Source of the DNA: Colius striatus
Taxonomy: Eukaryota > Chordata > Aves > Coliiformes > Coliidae
Length of the DNA stretch: 64,000 nucleotides
Reading direction: 5' to 3'
Assembly (NCBI RefSeq): GCF_028858725.1
Contig: NC_084773.1
Coordinates: forward strand, 20,902,850-20,966,849
Position 1 is the first letter of the stretch, and the number at the start of each line of letters is the position of its first letter. The notes beneath the pieces were generated by a model. That model had not been told where the DNA came from and made no database searches. It saw only the letters and a list, made by a program, of their open reading frames with translations. Made by a program: the position numbers and the translations under genes. This document shows positions 45,642 through 56,547 of the stretch, in pieces.

Positions 45642-48577
45642 GTAAGCGGCGGGCGCGGGGGGAGGAGGAGCGGCCCCGCCGCGGCCCCCGGGGACGGGGA
45701 TAACCTGGCTGCTTTCGTTTCGCCCGTGCAGGCTGGACTTCGCGCACATGTACCAAGTTTACAAGCCCAGGAGAGGATTAAAGAGGAGCGAAGACAATAA
45801 GGTAAATGGGGCTGGAGGGGTTGCCGCGTGGCGGCCCGGCCCGGGAGGGACAGTTCTCCCGGCGGAGGCTGCCCCGGGAGCGGCCGCCGCTGCCCGGGGA
45901 TGGGGCCGGGACCGGCGGCGCTGACCCGCTGCCGCCCGCCCTGCAGGAGACGTACAAACTGCCGCACCGGCTGATAGAGAAGAAGAGGCGCGACAGGATC
46001 AACGAGTGCATCGCCCAGCTCAAGGACCTGCTGCCCGAACACCTGAAGCTGACGGTACGCGGGCGCGGCGGGGCGGGACGGAGCCCGCGCCTTCGGGCAG
46101 GGGCTGCTCCGGCGCCGGGCCCCGGGCTGCCGGTCCGGACGCGGTCTGGGGCGCTTTGCGTGTTTTATTCGCTCGTTTCCGCACACCTCGCGTTGTGTCC
46201 CGCATGCCCGAGCTGTCAGCGTGTCCCAGACCGCCCTGGGAGCCGAGCCCTGAGGGGCTCTGGGAGCCAAGGGGCTCCTGCGGTAGCTGCCCCGGGCCCC
46301 CCAGTTCCCCTCCTGCTGCTCATGTCCCGGTGCCAGCAGCGGCCACAGAGCAGAGAAGTAAAAGACTTCTCTTTGAGCTGTGTGGCTGGTCTGAAAATAG
46401 CCCTAAGAGCCTATTGTGGAGCCTGCTTTTTCACTGACTTGCGTGGAGCGTCATCGTGTGTAGTCCCAGGCTGCTCAGGATCAGGGCTGCAAGCCTCTGC
46501 TCCAGACTGAGCCGGTGCTGCCGCTGTTACTCGCAAACGTTGTCAGCCCTGTCGGGTTCCCGCGTGCGTGGCCGACCCCAGGGCAGACACCAACCTGTCC
46601 CTTTGCTTTCAGACCCTAGGTCACTTGGAGAAGGCTGTGGTGCTCGAGCTCACCTTGAAGCATGTGAAAGCACTAACCAATCTCATTGAGCAGCAGCAGC
46701 AGAAAATAATTGCTCTGCAGAGTGGTTTACAAGCGGGTGAGTATTCAAACCGTGTCCTGTGAGAACCTGCGTGCGCCCCACGGACTTTCTCTGGGAGTCT
46801 TTGGAACGCGGTTGTGACACCTCGTTCCTGAGAAGGGAGGAGGCAGGAGCTCCTTAATCGCCCTCATTTGCCCTGGCTTTGCTCAGGAGCTCCCACAGAG
46901 GGGAAAGACGTGTTTCCCAGTGTGGTCAGTGCAGTGCCCTGTGAAGGGAGGCACGGAGGGATTCCAGGTAGTTCTGTTCAGAGCCCGTGAGGTTCTCTCC
47001 AAAGCCATTCGGATCTTTTCCATGCTGTTCACGATGGAAGCCCAGGTTTGTTTGTGTGGAGTGGGGCTTTTTTTTTGCCTGAGAAATGCCTCCAGCTGTG
47101 CTTTTGACGCAGCCCTTTCCCCGGTGCCTCCCTGCCCGGGCCAGCCTGCGTTCCGCGGGCGAAGGGGGCACCCGGCGTAGCAGCTTATCGTGCTTCAGTG
47201 CACTTCCTCCTCCTGTTCCACATGTGGCACTCACGTGAATCTGATAAAGGAAAAATTAGTCTTTTCTCAAGAGCCTTCCCCTGCTCTGACAGCCACAGGG
47301 AGTGCAATAGAGCTTGTATCTGGAGCAGAGCCGCTGGAGGCCGAGGGAGCAGCTCGGGGCCGGGAGCTGCGCCGGGAGGGGAAGGGTGAGGGGCTGTGCC
47401 TTCCCCCGGGGTGTTCCCGGAGAGGCGCAGCCTGACTCGCTCTGCTCCCCGTTTCAGCACCTGTTGAAGGTGGCTGCCGCAGCAGCAGAGCTCCAGGTTG
47501 AGTTTATTCTGTAAAAGCAGACAGATGGACGTTGGAAACAAAAACGTTCCCTTGTGTGGAAGGCAGGGGGCTGTGTGCAGAGTTCAGGTTGCCCATCGGT
47601 TCACCTCTTTGTGCTGTAGCCCGGGCTCGGTGTTGCCTGCAGCCCCCTCGCAGACGGCAGTGGAACTGTTCAGCACATCGTTAATTTTTAATGGCTTTTG
47701 TGTTAATGTTTCCTCAGGTGACCTGTCATCGAGAAACCTCGATTCCAGCCAGGAGATGTTCCAGTCCGGCTTCCAGATGTGTGCCAAGGAAATGCTGCAG
47801 TACCTGGCGAAGCACGAGAACGGCAAGGAGCTGAAGTCGTCGCAGCTGGTCAGCCACCTGCACCGGATGGCCGCCGAGGTGCTGCAGGGGGGAGCCGGCC
47901 GCAAGGCCCCCGACGGCCCGCCCAAGGTGGGCGACTCGAAGGAGAAACCCGTGTCCTTGGGCAAAGCGGCGGAGGGCCACGGCAAGAACTGCGTGCCCGT
48001 GATCCAGAGGACATTCGCTCACTCCAGCGGCGAGCAGAGCGGCAGCGACACGGACACGGACAGCGGGTACGGGGGAGAGCTGGAGAAAAGTGACTCCAAA
48101 TGCGAACAGCAGTATTTCAAAAAGGATACCGACCTCAAGTACGCTGTCCAGGAGAGAATAAGCTCGATTAAGCAAGAGACTGAGGACCCGCCGGCCAAAC
48201 GGAGCAGGCTGGAGTCGCCGGAGGACGAGGGCCCTTTTGGCAGCGACATGATGGGCTCTCCCGGCAGCTTCCTGGGCCCCCACGCTCACCAGCCTCCCCT
48301 GTGCCTGCCTTTCTATTTGATCCCACCCTCCGCAACGGCCTATCTGCCCATGCTGGAGAAGTGCTGGTACCCGGCCTCCGTCCCTGTCCTCTACCCCAGC
48401 CTCCCGGCCTCTGCCGCCGCGCTGACGGGCTTCATGAACCCCGACAAAATCTCCCCGCCTCTGCTGATGCCCCAGAGACTCCCTTCTCCTGTACCAGCCC
48501 ATTCCCCTATCGACTCCTCAGCCCTGCTTCAAGCCTTGAAGCAGATTCCTCCTTTGAACTTGGAAACCAAAGACTAA
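45562..48577 (+). CDS. BHLHE40: BHLHE40 (DEC1), bHLH-Orange transcriptional repressor
   Basis: Five exons (45562-45641, 45732-45801, 45947-46054, 46613-46736, 47718-48577) join to 413 codons; human DEC1 is 412 from memory. It is a nuclear repressor that binds CACGTG E-boxes as a homodimer or with DEC2, opposing CLOCK:BMAL1, and acts in hypoxia, differentiation and immunity. The bHLH spans residues 51-108, with His57, Glu61 and Arg65 at the E-box contact positions and Pro56 in the basic region. The Orange domain spans about 142-178. Lys279 in Ile-Lys-Gln-Glu fits the SUMO consensus. There is no C-terminal WRPW, as expected for DEC rather than HES proteins. The N-terminus (MERVPGAQPPPACL) and C-terminus (PPLNLETKD) identify DEC1, not DEC2. 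The ATG has a strong context (G at -3 and +4). Confidence 0.97.
45732..45801 (+). CDS. BHLHE40: BHLHE40 coding exon 2
   Basis: Follows acceptor CCGTGCAG and completes Gly27. It encodes LDFAHMYQVYKPRRG... up to Lys50. The donor is AAG|GTAAAT. Intron 2 is 145 bp (45802-45946). The Ala-His-Met-Tyr-Gln-Val-Tyr-Lys motif is shared with mammalian DEC1. Confidence 0.93.
45947..46054 (+). CDS. BHLHE40: BHLHE40 coding exon 3: basic region and helix 1
   Basis: Exactly 36 codons (residues 51-86), phase 0 at both ends. It carries the basic region and first helix, including KLPHRLIEKKRRDRIN and the LKDLL motif at 75-79, an LXXLL-type sequence. Acceptor CCCTGCAG, donor ACG|GTACGC. Intron 3 is 558 bp. Confidence 0.96.
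46613..46736 (+). CDS. BHLHE40: BHLHE40 coding exon 4: helix 2
   Basis: Encodes residues 87-127 plus one base. Helix 2 (TLGHLEKAVVLELTLKHV) is followed by a Gln tract from a short CAG run. Acceptor TTTGCTTTCAG, donor GCGG|GTGAGT. Intron 4 is 981 bp and contains a paired E-box. Confidence 0.95.
47218..47238 (+). promoter_or_regulatory. Paired E-box in BHLHE40 intron 4
   Basis: Two palindromes sit next to each other: CCACATGTGG at 47218-47227 and TCACGTGA at 47231-47238. The E-box cores CATGTG (47221-47226) and CACGTG (47232-47237) are separated by five bases, so their centres are 11 bp apart. DEC proteins, CLOCK:BMAL1 and MiT/TFE factors prefer such sites. An autoregulatory role is inferred. 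Confidence 0.4.
47718..48577 (+). CDS. BHLHE40: BHLHE40 coding exon 5: Orange domain to C-terminus
   Basis: Follows acceptor TTTCCTCAG and encodes residues 128-413 with TAA at 48575-48577. It carries the Orange domain, the highly conserved PVIQRTFAHSSGEQSGSD block, the acidic DSGYGGE stretch at 242-248, the SUMO-type Lys279 and the Pro-rich C-terminal part (FYLIPPSATAYLPMLEKCWY). Confidence 0.97.
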
Positions 48578-49167
48578 GTGCAGTGGGACTTCTTCTTTCC
48601 CCCTTTTTTTCCCCTTTGTTTTTAGTTCGAGCCTGTTTCACGTTTGTACATTGGCCGGACTGAGGTGTGGGGGGATGAGGTTCACTGTGTGTAGGGAGCC
48701 AAGTCCCCTTTTCTCTCGCTTGTCAGGTAGCTTGGAGAAGGATGAAGGATGTGCCCAAGTTAGCCATTCAGAACTACTCCCAAAAGAAACCACAAAAGCA
48801 GGGTTTTGTGCTCCCCCCTTGTCCTCTCTGCGTCTACAGAACAACAGTTGACTCTGTCAGCTGCAACTATATTGCAAAGCTGTGAAAACAAAGATTCCAT
48901 TAGGCAGACTTGGGTTTGGGGTCTGTGAAGGTAAAAAGACACGGTACTTGTCATTGAGGCTTCTGAGGCAACGGCCCCGCCGCAGCGGCTGGCCCGGCAG
49001 CGCCCGGCTCCGCGGCGTGGCCGCCCCCAGCCTGGCTTGGCGGTCCGGCCGTGCCTCTGGCAGCGTGGGAGGAGCAGAGCAGCGGTCACTGCGGAGTCAG
49101 GTAGACTTAAGACGGGTTTCTCTCCACACCTTTGCTGATTATTTTATACATGTTATTTTTTATAAGA

Positions 49168-49173
49168 AATAAA
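49168..49173 (+). terminator. Proximal poly(A) signal AATAAA
   Basis: Canonical hexamer 590 bases after the stop codon. If used, it would yield a short 3' UTR that lacks the AU-rich tract and the Pumilio site. Confidence 0.4.
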
Positions 49174-50045
49174 CCGTAGCTGCTGCTTGGGAGCTTGACA
49201 CAGCGCACGGCTGCTGAGCTAACGCGCCCCTTCGGACAGTTCCGCTGCTGGGCTGGGCTGGCCAGGGGAGAGAACGCCCCAGGGAGCACTTGGTGTGCTG
49301 CTCCTGACTCCAGGCCTCGCTGGCTGCTGCTGTGCAGCGCTGCCAGGCCCAGCCCGTTGGCAATGGGAGCGGCTGTGGGGGTCAGGGGCGGGCAGGAGGG
49401 GGCAGCTCCCACCGGCCGAGCGCCTCTGGGACCGGCTGAGATTCCCAGAGGAGCCTCGTCCCGGTAGGGCTGGAGCACCTGAGCCCTTGGTGTCCTTGGC
49501 AGAGCCTGGCCCGCGTTACTGTGCTAAAGAAAGAGGGTTAGAGTGTTGACGCTTGTCCCATTCAAGTGCCAGGGTCTTCCTCCACATCACATCCCGTTTG
49601 GCTGCTTTTTTAATTACAACCAACCTTGGCTGCAAGTCGCTGGGTTTTGGGTGGTTTTTTCATCCTGGTTTGGAGCGCTCCTGTGCAGCCCCTGTCTGTG
49701 CACTTCCCTTCGCCCTCCTGTTGCACCAGCTGCTGAGATGCACTATGCTTGATTGCAGGTTGTGTTCTAACGTTCATTTTGTTGTTGGTTTTTGGTTTTT
49801 TTTGGTATACAGTTGTTGCCTTTATTTGTAAAATCCCCTTATAAATATATATATTATATAAATATATTAAAGGTAAAGCGTTTCAGATGTCTATTATTTG
49901 TATAACTACTTGAGCATAAAGAAGTGAGAAATATGAATGTATTCCTGTTTCTGGGTTGTCCTTTTTTTGAAGAGAAGAGTTTTCTGTTTTTCTCTAGGGA
50001 GAGGTACAGTGTTTATATTTTGGAGCCTTCTTCAAGGTGGGAGAT

Positions 50046-50053
50046 TGTACATA
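50046..50053 (+). promoter_or_regulatory. Pumilio response element
   Basis: TGTACATA matches the UGUANAUA Pumilio consensus exactly. It lies 44 bases before the distal poly(A) signal in the T-rich end of the 3' UTR. Known function of such sites is mRNA decay or translational repression; use here is inferred. Confidence 0.4.
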
Positions 50054-50096
50054 TTTTTATCTCGAGTAGATGTTAAGTAGTTGTTTAAAAATACTT

Positions 50097-50102
50097 AATA
50101 AA
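50097..50102 (+). terminator. Distal poly(A) signal AATAAA of BHLHE40
   Basis: Canonical hexamer followed by T-rich sequence and, from about 50131, a TTTGCCTCCTGTGCTTTTG stretch that fits a G/T-rich downstream element. Cleavage would fall at about 50115-50125. Confidence 0.75.
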
Positions 50103-50120
50103 ATAATTCTTTTCCTGTGG

Positions 50121-53100
50121 AAGACAAGGGTTTGCCTCCTGTGCTTTTGATGCAGCAACAGTGGGAACGGGGCTGTGCTCCCCTGACAGCTCCTGTGCCA
50201 CCAGCGCCCTGCGGCAGCTCACGGTCCCGTTACCCGTGTCCCCAGGGATATGGGTTTATTTTCACTCCCTTGGCATCTTTGGGGGTTTTTCTCTGTCCCA
50301 GTGTGAGGCAGGTGCCAGGAGGGCCTGGTTGGCTCTTCTGCTGGCTCCTCAGTACTTTGTGGACCTGGCCTTCTGGCTCAGCGGGAAGTGGAGGAAGCAG
50401 CCCCTTGCCGTGGAGGATGCCTCGTCTCTGCAGGCTTCTGCCCATTACCTGGAGGCAAAAAAGAGCTTTTTCCTTTCAGAAGCAGTGGGTTTGCCTGGCC
50501 AGCGTCCCTCAGCCCTGCGGCAGAGCTGCTGCCTCCGCTCCACAGTGCCCACCCTCCGCTCCAGGCCATGGGGCGTGCGAGGCGAGGGGTCTCTCCATGG
50601 CGGGGAAAGCCCCGTGGAGAGCCCGGGAGGCACAGCCATGGCGGTGTGGCTGGGAGCCTGGGCAGGGCTGGAGCCAGCCCGTGCCACCCCTGCTCCCTGG
50701 CACCCTGCCCCGCTCTCCTGTGGCTCTGCTGGTTTGGGCCCCACCAGTGGAGCTTGGAGGTGGTGGCCATCTGCCCAGTGCCTCTGCCCACGCTGCTGCA
50801 GAGTGGGATGGGGGGATACTGTCTGCACCCGAGCTCGGGCTCCTGCCCGGCCTGGGCTGCGGCACCTCCGGGACCACGCCGGGGAAGCAGCAGGTGCCCG
50901 GGGCTGCCGTCAGCCTGCGGCTGCTGTGAGCTGAAAGTAACGTCAGCTAGTAAAAACCAGAGCTGCCCGTGTTATCTGGGGCCTCCATAACTCCTGATAT
51001 TTGTGTTGTGTTTGTTTCAATTAGGGCTAAATATTGATCTCGCTGATGATGCCCGTGAATAACTCCATTCTGGGGACAGCATTTGGTGCTCGGCGTTTGC
51101 AGCCTCGTTAACGGATGCATTTCTGGCTGGTTTCCACGGCTCTCCCTCCCCTTCTGACCCACCGTGTCCTATGGTGGGAGGACTCACAGAAGCTCCAGAT
51201 CCTCAGTCACGGAGCAGAATTAAACTGGTGAAACCCAGTGGAAGGGACAGGGTTTATATGGGAAGTGGAGGCTAATTACGGGCTGGGGATTTCTCCGCCA
51301 CTATGGCCCGGTGCCAGTGGGACAGGTGAGTTCTCAGGGCCCTCAGGCATCCCCCGAGTGATGGATGCCCTGACCGCAGCTCCCTGCCCACAGCAGAGAC
51401 CCCCAGCCCCGTTCCCAGCACCGTCACCAGCCCGGCAGAGCCCCCATGCCCCATCCTGCCGGGAGGGGAGGGGGCAAGGCGGGCGGCCAGGGGCCCGACT
51501 CCCGGCGCGGTGCCAGCCCGTGGCAGCCCGTGCCGCGCCGGCCGGCTGTGCCGAGTTCCCCGGACTTGTTTTCATGGTCTCACCCAGCTCTGACCTGCCT
51601 CAAATGTTGACACAATGTCACGTTTCCGACTGCAGTCTTTCATGTGCAGCCGGAGGCTAAATACGGCTGCTGGTTCCTGGAAAAAGACGTGCCTGGCACC
51701 CTTTCAGCAGAAACCCGATCCCCATGCAGGCTTGGCACAACAGCTGAATAACATGGCAATAACTCTTTCAGCAGCATTTCAACCCATAAATAGGGCTTCC
51801 CGAGCGACTCCTTGAAGGAAGGCAAGGAGGGTACAACGATTTTCGGCAAAGGCAAAAGAAAGCCCCGAGCGAAGCTGAGGGCAGAGCGCGTGCAGAGCGA
51901 GCGCCAGGAGGCAGTCACAGGGTCCCGGGGGATGCTGCGATGCTGAGTGGGCTTTGGCTCAGACCCGCGCAGGATTGCCTCAAAAGGAAAGACACGCTCT
52001 AGAATTCGCTCAGGTCTGGGTCCCGTTGTGCGCCAGCCCCGTGGAGGTAGGATGAGAGGCTTCCCGAGAGCGAGGGCCCTTCCTAACCCCGCCGAGGACA
52101 CGGACGCACATAATTTTAGCTTTTCACCACCTGTTTGGAAAGCTCCTACAACCCAGCGCTGTGCTGCTGGGTGCTTTTACAGCCATGTACCCCGGGAGCT
52201 GCTTATTTGCATTATGCATGGACCGGGGCCTAAAATAATCTGCAGTGACGCACATTTTTTGCTGTGATTTTTTTTCCCCCTTTTTTTTTTCTTCCCCTTT
52301 TCTTTTCCAGGGCTCCATTCCTCTGAACGTGCTGTGACTTTTGAGGGCCACACGTGGTTAAGCAGCCCCAGGGCTCCCGAGTGCCTGAATCAGCACGTCC
52401 TCCTGCAGACAGGGAGCAGGGGGAGCGAGGGGGAGCGATCCCCCGGCCGTGACACGGCCACGGCGGGAGAAGTGCCCTTCTGCTCTGCCCTGCCTTTCAT
52501 CTGCAAAGCGTGTAGCTGCAAGTGCCCTGTGTTTACAAATGCAGGCATTGCAAGATCCCTTGAACTGTGTCCTAGTACAAAAGAGGCTTTGAAACAAGAA
52601 ACACGTTGTCATGGCATGTTCCAGGCCAGCAGCATCAGACTGAACCAGATAATTGCTGTTTCTGCTTTAGCTGCTTCACTGTGGAAGAAAGCAGCAAGTC
52701 TTGAGCAAGCCTCTTTTTCCCTTCAGACATTCAGTGTGATGCTCGGGGTGGAAGGGGAGGGTGGGGAATGCCCGGGCAGACGGGGCAGGGGTGGGATGAG
52801 CCCTGGTGCTGCTCTGCAGGGCTGGAGGCAGTGTCTGTGCCAGGCCGAGGCCGCGGAACCGCAGCCAGCGGCCGCTGACGCTGCCTCTCGCCATGCGACA
52901 CGGGCGGTTCGTGTCTTGTAACCCTGACCCGTGGCATGTGCCACAGCTCTCACAGTCCCCCCCCTACCCCTGCCCCCACACTCCAGACCTTTCCCACTGC
53001 CCTTCTCCGGGCACTTCATGGCACTTGAGAAGTATCCAAAGAGCTCGTGGTGGCAGCTGGCCAGCTTAGAAGCTGCTAACTGGTCTTAGACTGAAGGTGT

Positions 53101-56100
53101 CTGTTCCCAGCCTGGGCTCTGAGGCTGATGATTGGGCAAGCAGCATCCCTGGGCAAGCAGCACCCCTGGGCAAGCAGCACCCCTACACTGCTAGCGATGG
53201 CCAGCACAATGGAGGGTGTGCCTGCTCTCTCTTGCCCACGCTCCCAGGGCACTGCACTCCTCTGCTGAGGTTTTAAGAAATGGAGGGTGATATTTCTAGC
53301 TGTCATTTTGAAATAACCTATTTCTTAGACATTTCTCTTTCTCCAGGGTGTGTTTTTTGCTCCAGGCACATCACTCCATGGAGTCAGTTGTTGCCATTAC
53401 ACCCAGGGCCTCTGGAAACAAGCAAACAGTAAAGCTCTGCCTGGGAAGGGCTTTTCACTGCATGTGCCTCGTTAAGAGCTGCAAAAGTGGGGAAGGCTGT
53501 GGGTAACACCATGCAGCTGAGGGAAAGCACGGGAGCTTGGGACTTGTTTGCAAGAAGCAACGCTGGAGGAATGCCTGAAAGTAACGAGGTAGGTCCCCCA
53601 TGTCCTTTTGTGCATATTGCTGCCCTCAGGAATGTGGGAGCCTGGGAAGTCCCAGGCTGGCTGCTCCCACATCTGTGCAGAGCCTCAGGTTTGGCTGGGG
53701 AACCCCTGAGAGGAGCTGGGTCAGTCCTCTGCAGCCTTGGGCTCATCCCCAGAGCTCCATCTCATCTGCTCTCCCCACTGCTGATCCATTACTCAGGGCA
53801 GGATGCCACTTGATTGTTTTCTGAACAACAGCTCAGGCCAAGAACTGGTGGCAGCGGTCTGTCGTCGCCAGAGCTGTCACAGCAGCAGGAGTAATTACTT
53901 TTCTCTCTGCAGTACAGCTTTATCTTCCCTCGAGCCCACGGTGCTGCTGGAAGGGTTGCAGGGTTCCCTTCTGCCAGGCAGGGCTCTCCCAGTAGCCTTG
54001 CTGTGTGCCTCTTCAGTGGCAGCTAGAAAACAGGCAAAAGATATGCTCAGCTGTGAAGGAACTGATGAATATGCAGCCAGCGAGCCTGGGATGTGACTGG
54101 TCCTCATCACGGGGTGTGTGTGGAGCCCGTATCTGCACCTGTGCCTGAGGAGGTGCACAGCACGGACGTGGAGCCGAGCAGCTCGTGGGAGAGCTCACTC
54201 AGTTCACTCTTCTCTGTGTTGTTGCCTGAATGGGGCTGTGGGCACGCCGAGGGCCGCTCCCAAACGCGGCAGCGGGCTGTCACCTCAGGGGGGGTGTGGG
54301 GGAACGTTTCATCCCGAGTGGACGCGGTCGCTGATGATTATCGTGTGGCATTAGGATGTGGTTGTGAAACTGGTGTAACTGGGATGAAGCGTGACCCGTG
54401 GGCACGGGCAGCCGCCTCGCAAGGTGCCTGAGCTGCCTGCGCTGTGCGGGTGACGCCGGGGCTCGGGGGGCTCTGACTGCTGCTGGCACCACGCTGGTTA
54501 AAAAGCCCAGCTCGCTCCTGCTCGCAGTGCAAGCAGTGGGAGGTCTGTCACTGCCTTCAGTGAGTGCTGGACTGGAGCCAGATTTCACTTCATGGTGTGC
54601 ATTATTCCATAGGATTAAAGAGGCACAGGGAGTGGGGTTCTTCCCCCTGGCTGATCTCTGCTGCTTAGATGTTTGCCTTGGAGCTGGCTGGGGCAGGAGC
54701 CACTCGACCTGGTTTCGGTGTCTGCCCAGGGAGGAGATGAGTGATGTTTTGTCCTCAAAGGCTGCAACAGCTGTGTGAGCAGCAGCCACAGTGGGGACAG
54801 CCAAGGCTGAGGTGGTGCTCTGGGGGTGCAGGTTAAACGTGAGGTGCTGGGCAGCCCCCCTTGAGCGAGCACACCTGGGTAGTATGGGGGCAAGGCCAGT
54901 GGGGAGGCAGGGACTGCCATCATGTTGCGTGTCCAGCCAAAGCTTTTGACCCCAGCAATGCACCAGGGCGCTGGCTGGCAAATGGCATGGCCCGAGCGTG
55001 GCCCAGGAGCCTCAGAGGGGGCCCTGGCTCTGCTCATACCAGTCAGGAGGCAGCTGGGGAGGGGTTTTCTCTGGTTCTTGATATCCAACAAGCGTCTGAC
55101 CTCAAAGCCATACCAGCTGAATTCCCCTTGAGGTGTGAGGGCTCCGCAGGCACCGATTCCAGCAGGGCCCTGCCTGCCCCAGCCCAGCCCCACCACGTGC
55201 CCACGAGCCTTTGGGTGCAGGGTGACTCAGGGCCCCGTGAGGAAGGGCTGTGGAGGGAGGGGGTGGCAGTGACCCCCCTCCCACTGCTGCTGGGGAACTG
55301 AAGCAATCTGTTTATCATGGAAAAACTGCCCTTTGCAGCAATTCAAATGGAAACTTCCCAGAATGACTGTTGCAGAGCTTTCCCCTTGAATCACCAGGCC
55401 TCCCAAGAGCCGCTTTCTAAGATGATGCCCTCGGGAAAGCTGTCATGGGCCTGGGCTGCCACGCCAGCTCCCTCCCTGCAGCACGGCCGCTCTCAGCCTC
55501 TCCTCGGGCTCGTTTCTACCAAACCATCTCTGCTTGGTTCGCCCAAAGCGGGTCCAGAAGTGCAGGAACCCTTGAAGGCCATAGGCTGGGGCTGAAGGCA
55601 GGGACTGAGCCTGTGTTTTGGTCTACAGACCACAGCAGAGTCTGGCCTCAGGAGGGACAGGCGAGTGACCACCAGCACTGAGGGGTCCCCCGAGCCACTC
55701 CCCTTGGTTTTGGAGGACAAAAGGCCAGAGGATGCTGGTCAGCCCCACCACCCCACGATGGCTGGAAGGCTCCAAAGGTGACCGATGCCATGCTTGTCCC
55801 AGCTCAGGGACCACTGATGGAAGCATCCTTTGCCATCTCACGAAGGCCATTTGCCTCTTTTCTGTGCCTGCTGGCTGCCTGTCACCCTTTCCATGGTTTA
55901 AATGAGTATCCAAAGGTCAGGGAGAATTCAGCCTCTGCCCGGCGGCTCACGTAGCCGAATGAATAAGGAGTGAGTGTGTGATGCCTGACTCAGCCCGCTC
56001 CCGTGTGCAAACCCATCGGGCACTCTGCATCCCAGGGCAACCTGCGCCACGGAGCATGAGCACATGCTGTGCTGTGCTAGCAGCCCCCAGCCCCACATCA

Positions 56101-56547
56101 GGACCCTCGCCCGGCAAGTGGCCCCGGAGGGCTGCTCCCTGGGCAGCCAGGGTGGCTGGTCTGGGCCCGGGCAGCGGGCAGGGCAGCGGCATCCTGCCTC
56201 TGCTGCCAGGCGTTTCCGTGGCAGCGTAACCACAACTGTGTGTAAAGCTCAGAGTCATCAGCCTTGTTGATTGGCAAAAAGATAGGAAGGAGCTGGGTGT
56301 TGCAAGGGGTGGATGGCCGTGGAGCTGGGCAGGGAGGGCAGGCTGTGGCACCCCAGTTATCCGCACTACAGCTCTGGGAGCAAAGCTGATGGCGATTTCT
56401 CTGCCTTTATTGCTGTTGTCCCCGCTGTGCTCATCCCCATAGTAACAGAGCAGTCTGGCACCGAGGTGCTCGGTGACATCCCTGGTCCCCAGGCAGGCAC
56501 TGAGCAGCTGCGAGGCCCACGCTGTGCCCCAACACCTCGGTGGGGCA
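50121..56547. other. Non-coding 3' flank of BHLHE40
   Basis: No known exon is recognised. At 50117-50934 several overlapping frames are open on both strands in GC-rich DNA, a compositional effect. A CTCF-like GCGCCAGGAGGCAG lies near 51900, too weak to call. The span includes a 17-bp triplicate at 53134-53184. Confidence 0.5.
53134..53184 (+). repeat. Three tandem 17-bp units
   Basis: GGGCAAGCAGCATCCCT followed by two copies with CACCCC in place of CATCCC. A recent local slippage product. Confidence 0.9.

Larger units (their letters stand above)
45020..46170. promoter_or_regulatory. BHLHE40 CpG island
   Basis: Very GC- and CpG-rich DNA spans the promoter, exons 1-3 and introns 1-2 of BHLHE40 and fades in intron 3. 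This is the usual arrangement at a ubiquitously inducible vertebrate promoter. Long minus-strand frames here (up to 267 codons) are compositional. Confidence 0.9.
48578..50120 (+). other. BHLHE40 3' UTR
   Basis: About 1.54 kb runs from the stop codon to just past the AATAAA at 50097. It holds an earlier AATAAA at 49168-49173, an ATATATAT-rich tract at about 49841-49869 and a Pumilio-type TGTACATA at 50046-50053. The last 300 bases are T-rich and low in GC, as in conserved vertebrate 3' UTR ends. GC-rich DNA at 48970-49090 is unusual inside it. The 3' end is inferred from the signal. Confidence 0.75.

Noticed and set aside
44946..45749. 267- and 252-codon minus-strand frames opposite the BHLHE40 promoter and exon 1
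   Set aside because: They lie in the CpG island, are Arg/Pro/Gly-rich, overlap each other in two phases and oppose a certain gene. A divergent non-coding transcript remains possible.
47726..48502. 258-codon minus-strand frame opposite exon 5
   Set aside because: It is the antisense shadow of the conserved BHLHE40 coding exon.
50117..50990. Three overlapping + frames (270, 257 and 200 codons) and several - frames just past the BHLHE40 poly(A) signal
   Set aside because: Simultaneous opening in all phases shows a compositional cause; no conserved sequence was recognised.
51898..51913. CTCF-like GCGCCAGGAGGCAG
   Set aside because: About 11 of 14 consensus positions match, which is expected by chance in GC-rich DNA of this length.
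54280..54981. 233-codon minus-strand frame
   Set aside because: GC-driven, overlapped by frames on both strands, no recognisable family.
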